Assembly: GCA_964019655.1 (NCBI GenBank)
Contig: CAXHTR010000010.1
Coordinates: 1 to 45,968, forward strand
Direction of reading: 5' to 3'
Length of the DNA: 45,968 nucleotides
DNA from: Perkinsela sp. pyNocScin1
Lineage: Eukaryota; Euglenozoa; Kinetoplastea; Prokinetoplastida; Perkinselidae
Of the stretch, positions 7,508 through 16,994 are shown in pieces (the stretch's first letter is position 1; each line of letters opens with the position of its first letter). The notes under the pieces are model-generated. The model did not search any database, was not told the origin of the DNA, and saw only the letters and a program-made list of their open reading frames with translations. The position numbers and the translations under genes are program-made.

Positions 7508-10500
7508 TTACAGAATGAAAATTGGCACCTCCACTATGAGCAGCCAGTAGATGAACGGGGCGAGTACAACCAGCGCGGTTAAGATGGCAGCGTCACGCAG
7601 TGCAACGTTCTCTTGGATAAACTCGTATATCTCTTGTAACCTGTCGAAAATAGTTGGTTGGGCTTCTGCGCCAGGCTCGTCCGGAGCTACTTCGTGCGCT
7701 TTTTTCAGGATGCGGACTGTCGTTGGGCGCGGTAACTCAAGTGCGTCATTCGCCAATTCACTGTCCACGGCGACGCCAGTGAATCCCCTGAGCACGTCGA
7801 TGAGCATGAGCTTCGGGTGCAGGAAGATCGCCTTACCGTAGAAGGATTCCAGGGGTGTGCGGTGCGCGCTCTCCATCGAGACCCACTCGCGCTTCTCGCG
7901 AAACGTAGATGCGCCAAAAAGGTCTTGAAGGAGCGTCGGAAATGGTGCGAGAAAGTTCATGAGCTGGGTGCATTCCATTTCCGTATCGTAGGCACTGAGT
8001 TCCACTTTCGAGTGTCTGCCTGCCCAGACATTCTGGTGCGCAGTCAGGAGGAAATAGACCTCACTGCTGTCCTCCGGCGTGTAGCGTGGAAGCACAGGCA
8101 CGATCGAGTCGACGGGGATGACCTCTAGGACTGTCGCTGTGCACCGCTCTTTGAGCCACACGAGAATCGGATCGAGCGCTGCGGCATCCCAGAGTGCGAC
8201 AGCGAGGAACACGGTTGATTTCGTGTCAGATGTGATCTCGCTGGTGGCGGCCGTCGGCATTGTCGGCGCAAAGGCGAAGCCCTCGAGCTTTGGTGTAGCT
8301 AAATTACTCGAAAGATTCTGGGCGCTGGGCTCGCCCTCCGCAACTGCGTTCCCACGGAGAAGCATTTTTACCTCTGCGCGTGCCTCTGCGATAGATGTGA
8401 AAACACTCGAGAGGATTTGGTTAACGTCGTGCACGCTGTACCGCAGTGCCAAGAGCTTCCGGTGCATCGCATCGGCTGAAAGCGTAACGCCAGTCTCTTC
8501 TACAGCCTCGCTCGCGCGCCTGTGCGACAGGGCTGCGGACACTGGGATGCGCGAGATGAGCGCCTCGATGAGCCCTTCGGCTTGAATGTGTGCGATGTGT
8601 GTCTCTGGCACATATGCAGCACACCCTGCCAGAACTGTCACAGCATTCGATTCATCTGCTGGTGTGCACAGGTAGTCGTAGCCATAGGCGCCCTCGACGG
8701 ACGTCATGCGCGGTGTCGGCCTCCCGGGAATAACGTTGCCATCCTGAATGTACCAGTCGTTTTTTATCGGCCGGCCTCGAAGACCGTCCCAGCGCTTGTG
8801 CATTGCATGGCCGGCAGCACTTTTGTCCGCCGCGTACGTCAGCGCAGCGGAGGTCAACGCTGTTGTAGTCAGGTGGTGCGATGAGTACAGCGTGAACGGG
8901 CAAAGCGTATAGGACAGGCGGTACTCGGTGCTGTGCCACTGTGCGCAGCTATCGCACGCGGACAGCGCTGGGACGAGCACTGGGACGTTCTCGATCGCGT
9001 ATGGGGGCATTGGTGGGTGCGAGCCGACAGCTGCGAGCTCTGCACGCACAGCTGGCTGTGCGGAAAAGGCGTACAGCGATGAGCGGATCGCGATCGCCGG
9101 CGACACGGTAAGCGTCACATTTGCGACACCTGCAAAGATCTGGATATCGCCGCTGAAGCGCGCATCTACCTCGGCTGGGCCATCAGCGGGGAAGTGCAGG
9201 CGCTGGGGCACGTTGGCGGTACTCTCCGCAAAGCTGAAGGCGTATGAGAGCCCAGCCTGCGGTGGGCTCGGCGGGCGCTCGTCGTCTGGCATGTTATCGT
9301 ACGCGGCGATCTCTTCGTTTGACACAAAGTTGCGATAGTCGGCGGCGACGTGGAAACTGACCGCTGGCGCGAGGGATAGGGCTGTAAAGGCCTCAGGCAC
9401 GTGGACACTCAGCGAGCATGCCGGTGTGAGCTTGGCCTCCAGCGCGAAGAGGATGCCGAAGATTTCGACGCGGAGCGGGCCGAGCAGCGTTCGCTCCGCA
9501 ATCGGAATGGCGGAACGGATCGGCGCGTCTTTTTCGTACGGCTTAGCCTCCGGCAATGCGTCTGCACGGTCCCAGAAGCCCTCGAAGGCGAATGGCATAT
9601 TCGCGTGCACATTGAGTGGCGTTCGGAGCCGCATGTCCACGTCAACGTGGAACTGTGTGCGCTTGGTGGTCGTGTCAATGTACAGGTAGGACGGGGCGTA
9701 CCGGACGTCGAGCGATGGGCCTTCGTCTGCGCGTGTCACTGCCTTGCTCGGGCCACCGGCCTGCAGCGACGTCTTCGTCGCGATGGCGATGCGGCCACTG
9801 CCCGTGAGCGCGCACAGCGGCGATACAATGCGCTCGACTGGTTTGACGAGTTCGCGGCCACTGCGGCTCTCGCGGCAGCTGTACGTTGCATTTGCACCAC
9901 ATTCGACTGCAAAATGCAGACCGTCGAGGGGTACTGTGAGATTACCGAACGGGTCGTCGATGGAAAAGCGCTGGGACTCGGCGACGCCCCGGCAGTTTGA
10001 TCGCGTGGTGTCGCTGATGTTCTCACGCGAGAAGCGGCGGTCGAGCGTCGGACACTCGTACCGAATCTGGACGTAGAAGGGGAACGGGAGGATGCGGAGT
10101 ATCTCGCGGATCTGTGTCCAGTAGAGCGACTTTCGCAGCAAGGCGAAGAAGTTCATCTGCTGGCGCAGCGGCGAGGCCTCACCATCTTGCTGCACGGCTG
10201 GGCCCTTGATTGGGTACGAAAAAGCCCGCGAGAGCGTCGAGACGCCGTCTATCCACTTGTTGATATCAATGTCTTTGAAGTCGATGGCGTACGTGCTGTT
10301 GGACCGGATGTCGAATGCTCGCTCAAATAGCCGCACAGGCGTGGGGGTGATACGCGGCTGGTCCTTGGCGGAGCCTGTGAACCCAGGAAACGGGAAGCCC
10401 GGCACGTCCTGGTACACCGCGATGATCGCGTGCATCGGCACACCGTCTTCGTGATCAGTCGAGAAGCCCGCAGCTGTTTGTGCCGCTCGGTCACCGATGT

Positions 10501-12589
10501 CCCACGACACTTCGATCTTCCCACCACCGGCGGGATGTGTGATAACTTTTGGTTGCTTCACGAAAATCTGATTGTTTGGGATGGCCGGGTTGAAAATAAA
10601 GAGTGGATTTGCATGGCGATACGTGTGGGTCTCATTCTCTTCCGCGATTGGCTCTGCATCGTCGTAGTCGACGAGGTCATCTGGAACCTCAGCTGGATGC
10701 TCACCAGCGCTGCTAGTACCCCAAAGATACGCGCCCCAGCTGCCGAAAAAGGATTGCTGTTGCATTGAGGCTTCTACCTGCGGTGGCTGCGCTTCTTCTT
10801 CTTTTCGATGCTCTGTTCGCGCCTCGAGAAAGTACGCGCCAGATGGTAAATCCGCCGGAACCTGAAATGTCACAGCCCCATCATCGTCGTCGATGGGAAG
10901 CAGTGTGCTCCAGTATGACTCCCCAGCGCCCAGCTTGGGACCCTCAGGGACGTGCGTCGCTGTCTTGACGAGGGCAGAAACGTACGAAGTCGCGCTGGAC
11001 AGCACGCCGCCGTTCGCGCGCTCTGCAAACTGGCGATACGTAGGCGAGTACGACGCCATGTCAGCAAGACAGAGGTGCAGCGAGGCTTGCTGGGCTTTCG
11101 GACCGGAGCCCGCTTGGTATGACCACTTGACCTGGAGCTCTTGCCCGGCGTGGATAGGGTCGTAGCGTAGGGGCGTCTGCGGGCACACAGAGCGAAACGT
11201 GACGCTCTCAGCGACCTCCTGCGCCGTCTCGTCAGTGATCCCGGAGGTGTAGAACGGTGAATGCACATAAAGTAAAGAATTGCTCACGCCAATGACGGAC
11301 GTCTCGTAGTCACTGATGTTGGCAGTGAGCGCCTTGACGAGCTGAAAGTAATAGTACCCATGTGGAAGGCCGTGCGCGCCATGTGGCGCAGGAAACGCAA
11401 ACGTTGTCGTCCCACCCTGCTCGCTGGTGTGCAGAGGGAACACGCCAGAGGCGAGCGAGCACGACGGCGGGAAGCTCGGGGACTGGCCCTTCGCATCTGT
11501 GTAGTAGAACGGGTTGAAGATGCCGTAGCAGAGCATGAGCATCGCGTTTTGTGACGTATCGTGGGACACTTGGCCATCGGCGAGGGACCACGAGATTGTC
11601 ACAGTGTCCTCGTAGGTGACAACAGTGGGCGACGCGTCGCCCGCGAGCCGATCCTCACCGTGCATTGGTCCGTAGGGATCTGTCTCTTTGATTGCTTCAA
11701 CAACGTAGTGCGCGTATTGCGCTCGCGTCTGTGCGATCATGAACTGTTTTGGCTCTTCTGGGTCGTCATCATCATCGTTTCGTTTTTTCTGAATTGTATT
11801 TTTCTGCTGTGTGGTATCTTCTTCTTTCCCTTTGCCTTTGGGGTCATCTGCGTGTGTTTCAGAGGCCTGGCCACCTGAGCGCACTGTGTGCCCACTGGAG
11901 CTGCCTACATCAGCGAGCTGTGCGATCTCTGGAGAAACCGAGTGAAACTGCAGTGAAAAGTGGCCACCGTCAGCGAATGCGTCGCTGAGCGGTGCGACTT
12001 GAACGTGCGCACACAGAATTCGTGATGAGATGGGCGCTGCCAAGATTTCGGTGACCTCGAAGAGCAGCCCATATACCTCCGGTAGATTTTCGATGACACC
12101 CTCAAATTTGTGCAAATTGAGCACTGTACCGACAGAGAGGAGGGCACGAGCGCTTTTCTGCGCTTTTTCAGAAGCAAAGTGAATGGTTATTTTCGCTTGC
12201 CGATCGAAAGTGATGCGCTGCACCGACGCAAAGGCGCGCTCCGTCGCAAGCGTGCAGAGCTTTGGGGAAGGCTGTAGGTTGCTATACGCGTACGAAAGAT
12301 ACACGCTCGCGCTCGGATCCTCGCTATTTAGTGATGTGATCTGGAACCCCTCATGCGTAGCCATGCTCGGAAGCATAATGCTTGTTGGGGAATTCGTTAC
12401 AGGCCTCTTCGGCCAAGTCTTTGGCCAGGTATCAGTCTGCACCTTATCTTTTTGCGTGATCGTGCCAAGGGGGCGCTCCTGATCGAACCGGAAGCGCAGC
12501 GGACTATCTTCATGCCTCAAGACCTCAACCGGCGTGCCTGAGAGAAGTAGCGCAGCAGCAAGCCACGTCATGCACAAGAGATTCGTCAT
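7508..12589 (-). CDS. Large secreted or luminal protein with a C-terminal membrane anchor, 1693 aa, unknown
   Basis: I do not recognise a family. The first 20 residues (MTNLLCMTWLAAALLLSGTP) form a signal peptide. The last ~27 residues are hydrophobic and run to the stop with no basic tail. Between them lies a luminal or extracellular region of about 1600 residues with several N-glycosylation sequons (NIS, NST, NET, NAT, NLT, NVT) and scattered cysteines. At least three beta-sandwich-like modules share a start of the type V-x-V/I-S-W or V-K-W: VTISWSLADG near 310-320, LQVKWSYQAG near 470-480 and IEVSWDIGDR near 690-700. A charged low-complexity stretch (residues 250-280, KKRNDDDDDPEE) interrupts the N-terminal part. 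A surface glycoprotein or an ER or nuclear-pore luminal protein is possible. The C-terminal EVP anchor is shared with the next gene. Confidence 0.85.
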   Translation of the reverse strand: MTNLLCMTWLAAALLLSGTPVEVLRHEDSPLRFRFDQERPLGTITQKDKVQTDTWPKTWPKRPVTNSPTSIMLPSMATHEGFQITSLNSEDPSASVYLSYAYSNLQPSPKLCTLATERAFASVQRITFDRQAKITIHFASEKAQKSARALLSVGTVLNLHKFEGVIENLPEVYGLLFEVTEILAAPISSRILCAHVQVAPLSDAFADGGHFSLQFHSVSPEIAQLADVGSSSGHTVRSGGQASETHADDPKGKGKEEDTTQQKNTIQKKRNDDDDDPEEPKQFMIAQTRAQYAHYVVEAIKETDPYGPMHGEDRLAGDASPTVVTYEDTVTISWSLADGQVSHDTSQNAMLMLCYGIFNPFYYTDAKGQSPSFPPSCSLASGVFPLHTSEQGGTTTFAFPAPHGAHGLPHGYYYFQLVKALTANISDYETSVIGVSNSLLYVHSPFYTSGITDETAQEVAESVTFRSVCPQTPLRYDPIHAGQELQVKWSYQAGSGPKAQQASLHLCLADMASYSPTYRQFAERANGGVLSSATSYVSALVKTATHVPEGPKLGAGESYWSTLLPIDDDDGAVTFQVPADLPSGAYFLEARTEHRKEEEAQPPQVEASMQQQSFFGSWGAYLWGTSSAGEHPAEVPDDLVDYDDAEPIAEENETHTYRHANPLFIFNPAIPNNQIFVKQPKVITHPAGGGKIEVSWDIGDRAAQTAAGFSTDHEDGVPMHAIIAVYQDVPGFPFPGFTGSAKDQPRITPTPVRLFERAFDIRSNSTYAIDFKDIDINKWIDGVSTLSRAFSYPIKGPAVQQDGEASPLRQQMNFFALLRKSLYWTQIREILRILPFPFYVQIRYECPTLDRRFSRENISDTTRSNCRGVAESQRFSIDDPFGNLTVPLDGLHFAVECGANATYSCRESRSGRELVKPVERIVSPLCALTGSGRIAIATKTSLQAGGPSKAVTRADEGPSLDVRYAPSYLYIDTTTKRTQFHVDVDMRLRTPLNVHANMPFAFEGFWDRADALPEAKPYEKDAPIRSAIPIAERTLLGPLRVEIFGILFALEAKLTPACSLSVHVPEAFTALSLAPAVSFHVAADYRNFVSNEEIAAYDNMPDDERPPSPPQAGLSYAFSFAESTANVPQRLHFPADGPAEVDARFSGDIQIFAGVANVTLTVSPAIAIRSSLYAFSAQPAVRAELAAVGSHPPMPPYAIENVPVLVPALSACDSCAQWHSTEYRLSYTLCPFTLYSSHHLTTTALTSAALTYAADKSAAGHAMHKRWDGLRGRPIKNDWYIQDGNVIPGRPTPRMTSVEGAYGYDYLCTPADESNAVTVLAGCAAYVPETHIAHIQAEGLIEALISRIPVSAALSHRRASEAVEETGVTLSADAMHRKLLALRYSVHDVNQILSSVFTSIAEARAEVKMLLRGNAVAEGEPSAQNLSSNLATPKLEGFAFAPTMPTAATSEITSDTKSTVFLAVALWDAAALDPILVWLKERCTATVLEVIPVDSIVPVLPRYTPEDSSEVYFLLTAHQNVWAGRHSKVELSAYDTEMECTQLMNFLAPFPTLLQDLFGASTFREKREWVSMESAHRTPLESFYGKAIFLHPKLMLIDVLRGFTGVAVDSELANDALELPRPTTVRILKKAHEVAPDEPGAEAQPTIFDRLQEIYEFIQENVALRDAAILTALVVLAPFIYWLLIVEVPIFIL

Positions 12590-12739
12590 TTACGCTATGA
12601 ACATTGTCTCAGTAGAAAATCGAACGCGGTAGAGAACTCAAAGAGAAAAAAGTTGAGAAAGTATTTGTTCACAAGTCAATGCAAGTTGCTTGATTCGTGC
12701 TACCGCTGCCCGACTACCTGTATGCTCGAAAGTAGTGAT

Positions 12740-14803
12740 CTAATCCTTGCATACATCCGTGTACGCCTCCGGCCTGCCGACTTTACCCATTCGAATTTCT
12801 GACTGCACCTCGCTGTGTGGGTCTAGCGCAGGGTCAATGTTGAGGCCTTGATATGACCGGTCAGTCGACGCGAGCACGGAAAAAGCGTTTTTGGCCAGCA
12901 CGAAGTGCGATGGATTTTCGCTCGGACGCGTCAGCGCGTTACCGCTCTTGAGAAGCTGGCCCTCAGGCACAGGTGGCGTGTGCGTGTAGGCTTGTGCCAG
13001 TCCCCTTTCTTTTGATAATTCCCGTGCTTTGCACGATACCGTCATGGCAAAAAGCTGCGCGAGGGCGTGGCCAGAAGGTGAAAAGACTGGAGACAGAACG
13101 TCTGGGTCGTGCACATACGCTGGCACGTGCTGAAGCACACTACGGTACATTTCGTCGGCCGTGACAGGATGCGCGTCGCCCTCGGCGAATGCGCTCGGCT
13201 GCTTCGGGAGGCCCGCCGCTTCGAGCAGAAAGTTCGCATAGCTGTTGTCCCAGTGGAGCGTTCGCGGCATGAGGGGGTGCACATTGGCATCTGCAGCGCT
13301 TTTGTGGGGGCTTGGCAGACAAAGCTCCTCCATAGTGCGCATCGCCGTGATGGCCTCAAGCGCTGTCATGATGGGGATGGGGTACGTCTTCTGCACGCAG
13401 CACTGCACGATGTCCATGATTTTGTACACGCAATCCGTAATGATGATGCCCATCGAGAGCTGTGGCAAAAAGTGCGAGAACTTTGTCAGAAAGGCAGCCG
13501 CGGGAGACTCGTTCGCCACCGAGCAGTTCGCCACACCCGCCTCACTGTCCACAATCGACGAAGAGCTGGCAGAGCTGAAGTAGAACTCGTACACTTTTTT
13601 GCCGCAGAACTGCATGAGGTACTGCCGGAGGACCTTGCACAGGAGCACGGAGTTGTTAAGGCCGTTCCGCGAGTCGGTGTGGACTGTGTTGTTGAGGATG
13701 AACAGCCCGACAACGGGCGACTCGGCGAATGCCTGCGTGAGGTACGGCCGCTGCCGGATACGCTTGTGGACAAAGTCTGGCGCATGGACCACGCTAGGGG
13801 CCACGGGCTCACCCGTGCGGAGCGCGACGCAGGCGTTGGACCGGTACACGACCGGGTCGCTCCGTGAGATCCCCGGTGAGCGGCTGCACAACAGCGCCAT
13901 TGCATGCACTGCCATGTCTGGCTGCGGCGCGGGTTTCTCGCACTCGTCGTCATGAAGTGTGAAGACAAAGTACGTTATGGCTCGGAGAGTCACTGGCAAC
14001 AGGCCGATAGCTGTCGTTTCCAGCGCATGCGGCTGCTGGGGGACGCCACTGATGAGATTTTGTGCGAAGGCGAGAAAGTCCGCTTCAGGATTTTCTGACG
14101 CGCCGTGCACAGCGTACGGGAGGTGCACTTTTCGTTTCAGGAGAGCTTCACGGAGCTCACACAGCATTCGCACGAGGGGAATCAAGTACTGCGCGACACT
14201 CTCGCCAAAGACGAAACCAAGGGTTTGCCTCGGGTGCTCGCTTTCGCTTCGCAGCGTGTCGAGAAACTGTGTGACCTCTGCACGAGCGCACCGCACATAC
14301 GCATTGCATCCGTCAGCATTGGCTAGTGCCTTTGGAAGCCTGACGCGGCGTGGGACGTACAGGATGGGGATTGACCTGCTATCTGGGGCGTCCGCCGGGC
14401 GACACGCACAGGCACCCGCTGAGGCGTACACTGGAAGCGAGAAGACGATCGAACACGCTGGGCCAAAGTGGAGAATGCCGTCGAGGTCGCGCTTCTCAAG
14501 GAGCGAGGCCACGCGGCCCTCGATGCAGCAGCACGCCGGGATCTCCGCCGAGGACCCACACGAGTTGTCCGCGAGGAAGGCGACGAAGAGTGCTGACGGG
14601 TCTGGGTGCTCTGCTGTGCGGAGCGCGGCGTCAATCGCCCGCCGAACATCGAGCGAGTGTGGCAGCAGCGCTGCCGGCATCTGAATGAGCACTGCGCGCT
14701 TTGGGCCCGCACACAGAAAGTCGGCGATCATCGCAAAGTCGTAGTGCGCAGAGAGGGCTGCATCAGACGCGCTGCTCGTGGGCCGCTGGTGGCGAATAAT
14801 CAT
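12740..14803 (-). CDS. DPH2: Diphthamide biosynthesis protein DPH2, 687 aa
   Basis: DPH2 pairs with DPH1 in the radical-SAM-like 4Fe-4S enzyme that transfers the aminocarboxypropyl group to the EF2 histidine. N-terminal hallmarks are visible: FLADNSCGSSAEIPACCC at residues 76-93, matching the family (A)DTSYGSCCVDE block, and ILHFGPACS at 110-118, matching VHYGRACLS. The third domain has LSMGIIITDCVYK. Near the C-terminus, RSYQGLN corresponds to the RSWKGLE motif of DPH2. Two long inserts (residues 130-160 and 330-380) make it longer than the ~490-530 aa typical of fungi and animals. DPH1 is excluded as the better fit by the C-terminal motif. The 3' splice AG (CTTCGATAG) directly abuts the ATG at 14803. 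Confidence 0.85.
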   Translation of the reverse strand: MIIRHQRPTSSASDAALSAHYDFAMIADFLCAGPKRAVLIQMPAALLPHSLDVRRAIDAALRTAEHPDPSALFVAFLADNSCGSSAEIPACCCIEGRVASLLEKRDLDGILHFGPACSIVFSLPVYASAGACACRPADAPDSRSIPILYVPRRVRLPKALANADGCNAYVRCARAEVTQFLDTLRSESEHPRQTLGFVFGESVAQYLIPLVRMLCELREALLKRKVHLPYAVHGASENPEADFLAFAQNLISGVPQQPHALETTAIGLLPVTLRAITYFVFTLHDDECEKPAPQPDMAVHAMALLCSRSPGISRSDPVVYRSNACVALRTGEPVAPSVVHAPDFVHKRIRQRPYLTQAFAESPVVGLFILNNTVHTDSRNGLNNSVLLCKVLRQYLMQFCGKKVYEFYFSSASSSSIVDSEAGVANCSVANESPAAAFLTKFSHFLPQLSMGIIITDCVYKIMDIVQCCVQKTYPIPIMTALEAITAMRTMEELCLPSPHKSAADANVHPLMPRTLHWDNSYANFLLEAAGLPKQPSAFAEGDAHPVTADEMYRSVLQHVPAYVHDPDVLSPVFSPSGHALAQLFAMTVSCKARELSKERGLAQAYTHTPPVPEGQLLKSGNALTRPSENPSHFVLAKNAFSVLASTDRSYQGLNIDPALDPHSEVQSEIRMGKVGRPEAYTDVCKD

Positions 14804-14887
14804 CTATCGAAGAAAATTAAAAAAAGATGGTCGTATGAAAACGCTGAGAAGCGCAAATACGCACCAGCATAGGCGAGTGCAAAATTC

Positions 14888-16903
14888 TCAAGTCATCGCA
14901 TTCATTGCGGCTAGAATCGCCTCCTGGCCGATCTCCACCGTGTCCACGCGTCGGGTCGCGCTCAGCTTTCGCGCCCGCTTCTGGTTTTCGAGGAGCTTCA
15001 TCTTCCGCGTTGGGTCGCCAGCGTGGCACTTGTGCGTCACATTTTTCCGAACCCCTGCAAGCGTCTCCCGTGCAACAGTTTTTCCGCCAATCTGTGCAGT
15101 GATCGGCACGTCTGCGACGCCCCGGCTTAGGTGGGCCCGAAGCGTCTGGCAAATGCCACGGCCGACTCGGTGCGCCGACTGCCGCTCGCATGGCGTCGAT
15201 AGCGCCTCGAGCTCAGTGGCACCGACAAAGATGCACAGGAGAACGATGTCACACGGCTCGTACACAGGGTCCTCGTACTCGATCGACCCGTAGCCGCTCG
15301 TCACACGCTTGAGTTGGTCGTAGAGCCCGCGCGAGAACGCCTGGAGGGCTATTCTGTAGATGAGCGAGACGCGACCGAACCGCAGCATGCGGTAGTCGAC
15401 CGGAATGGCCTGGTGCTGGCGCTCGAGAAGCTCACGGACTTTTGTGGCGTACTTCTCACTGCACACTACGGTGGCGTTTGTCATCGGCTGGAGAAACTGT
15501 GCGATCTGCCCTGCGTGCGCAGTCCACGCCGTCCGGGTGAGCGCGACCTCTTCGCCGCTCCGGAGCTGCGCGCGGAAGTCGATCGATGCCGGCGTCACAA
15601 GCACGATTTCGTGGCACTCGTTGGCGAGGCGCTCCTTAAAAACCTTCATGTGAAGCATCCCGAGGAATCCGAGCTGGAACCCGCTGCCGAGCGCCGCGCA
15701 CTTGGTCGACTCCATGCAGACGCTCGGATCGTTCGTTGTGAGCCGCTGGAGCGCTTTCTTCAGCGCGTGGGCGTCACTCTCACCATCGGGATAGAACCCA
15801 GCAAAGACGACGGGTCGGCTCGGTCGGAACGGCCGCTCGATGGCTATGTCCGGCGCGTCGGGACGGACAACCGCCTCACCGATGAGCCCGGTGACGTCGA
15901 GCGTCTCGAGTGGGAGGAGCACATAGCCAACGTGGCCGACACTGAGGTGCGTCGTTCGGACGGGCTCGGGGAACATGATACCCACCTCCGTCGCGCTCGA
16001 GACTGTTGCGCGGTGGTGTAGGCGGATCGCGTCGCCCTCCCGGAGCGTTCCACGGACGATGCGGATAAAGCACCGGACGGCGCCCCTCTCGGGCCACGCG
16101 TCAAAGACAGTCGCGCGGAGATCGTCGTCAGGGCCTCCCTGTGGCGGCGGGCAGCGCGCGACGACAGCTGTCAGAAGTGACTCAACGCCGTGGAGCTTTT
16201 TGCCGGCGGTGTGCACGATCTCAGAGGAGAAGACACCGAGCGAGTCCTCCATCTCCGTAGCCGCGGCGTCAATGTCGCTCTGCTGGAGGACCCGGTCGAT
16301 CTTTGAGAGGGCTGGAATGATGTGCACATCGCGCTCCATGGCGAGGTGGAAGTTTGACATGGTCTGCGCCTGAATGCCCTGCGTCGCGTCGACGAGCAGT
16401 ACGGCGGCCTCGCACACGGCCAGCGACCGTGTCACCTCGTACGAGAAGTCTGCGTGCCCGGGTGTATCGATGAGATTGCACATGATCGTTGACGAGGAGC
16501 CCGGGAGCTGAATGAACATGGAGCACGGCTGCGCCTTGACGGTGATGCCCCGCTCCTTCTCAACGTCGAGCTTGTCGAGGTAGCCCACCTGGGGCACGTC
16601 ACCGCTTTCTTTGAGAACGCCAGTGCGGCGAAGGATGGCGTCGGAGAGCGTTGTCTTCCCGTGGTCGATGTGGGCAATAACGCAGAAGTTGCGGACTCTG
16701 TCGGGTGTGAAGTAGCGCATGTCGATTGACTTCCGGGCGATGCCGACGCGGTTGCCCTCGGAGGCGATCGGTGGCTGGACACCGATGCGGTCGCTCTCAG
16801 GCACAAGGCTGCACGCTCGACGTGGCTGGGCAAACACTTGCGTCTGGCAAGGCGAAGTACGCTGGCGGCGTAGTACGCATAGGCCTCGTCGCCAGCATAA
16901 CAT
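14888..16903 (-). CDS. GUF1: Mitochondrial translation factor GUF1 (LepA/EF4), 671 aa
   Basis: A translational GTPase that back-translocates or stabilises stalled mitochondrial ribosomes. G1 is AHIDHGKTT (residues 77-85), the LepA form of G2 is VEKERGITVKAQ, G3 is DTPGHADFSYEV and G4 is SKID. LepA-specific C-terminal traits are present: KVFKERLANE, GYGSIEYED, then GGKTVARETLAGVRKNVTHKCHAGDPTRKMKLLENQKRARK as a discontinuous match, and EIGQEAILAAM at the end. The start was placed at the ATG at 16903 because MLCWRRGLCVLRRQR is an arginine-rich, acid-poor targeting sequence; the GTPase proper begins at MRYFTPDRVRNF near residue 62. Codons upstream of 16903 look like intergenic sequence. Confidence 0.95.
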   Translation of the reverse strand: MLCWRRGLCVLRRQRTSPCQTQVFAQPRRACSLVPESDRIGVQPPIASEGNRVGIARKSIDMRYFTPDRVRNFCVIAHIDHGKTTLSDAILRRTGVLKESGDVPQVGYLDKLDVEKERGITVKAQPCSMFIQLPGSSSTIMCNLIDTPGHADFSYEVTRSLAVCEAAVLLVDATQGIQAQTMSNFHLAMERDVHIIPALSKIDRVLQQSDIDAAATEMEDSLGVFSSEIVHTAGKKLHGVESLLTAVVARCPPPQGGPDDDLRATVFDAWPERGAVRCFIRIVRGTLREGDAIRLHHRATVSSATEVGIMFPEPVRTTHLSVGHVGYVLLPLETLDVTGLIGEAVVRPDAPDIAIERPFRPSRPVVFAGFYPDGESDAHALKKALQRLTTNDPSVCMESTKCAALGSGFQLGFLGMLHMKVFKERLANECHEIVLVTPASIDFRAQLRSGEEVALTRTAWTAHAGQIAQFLQPMTNATVVCSEKYATKVRELLERQHQAIPVDYRMLRFGRVSLIYRIALQAFSRGLYDQLKRVTSGYGSIEYEDPVYEPCDIVLLCIFVGATELEALSTPCERQSAHRVGRGICQTLRAHLSRGVADVPITAQIGGKTVARETLAGVRKNVTHKCHAGDPTRKMKLLENQKRARKLSATRRVDTVEIGQEAILAAMNAMT

Positions 16904-16994
16904 CACTGCATTTTCGACGCTTAGAGGTAAAATAAAGCCAAAAAGTACGAGGAAAGTCAACAAAGCTTCTTCATTCTTCACACGTAGGAATGGT

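Noticed and set aside
13109-13867. 252-aa plus-strand ORF opposite DPH2
   Set aside because: Shadow; H/R/V-rich composition typical of the antisense frame.
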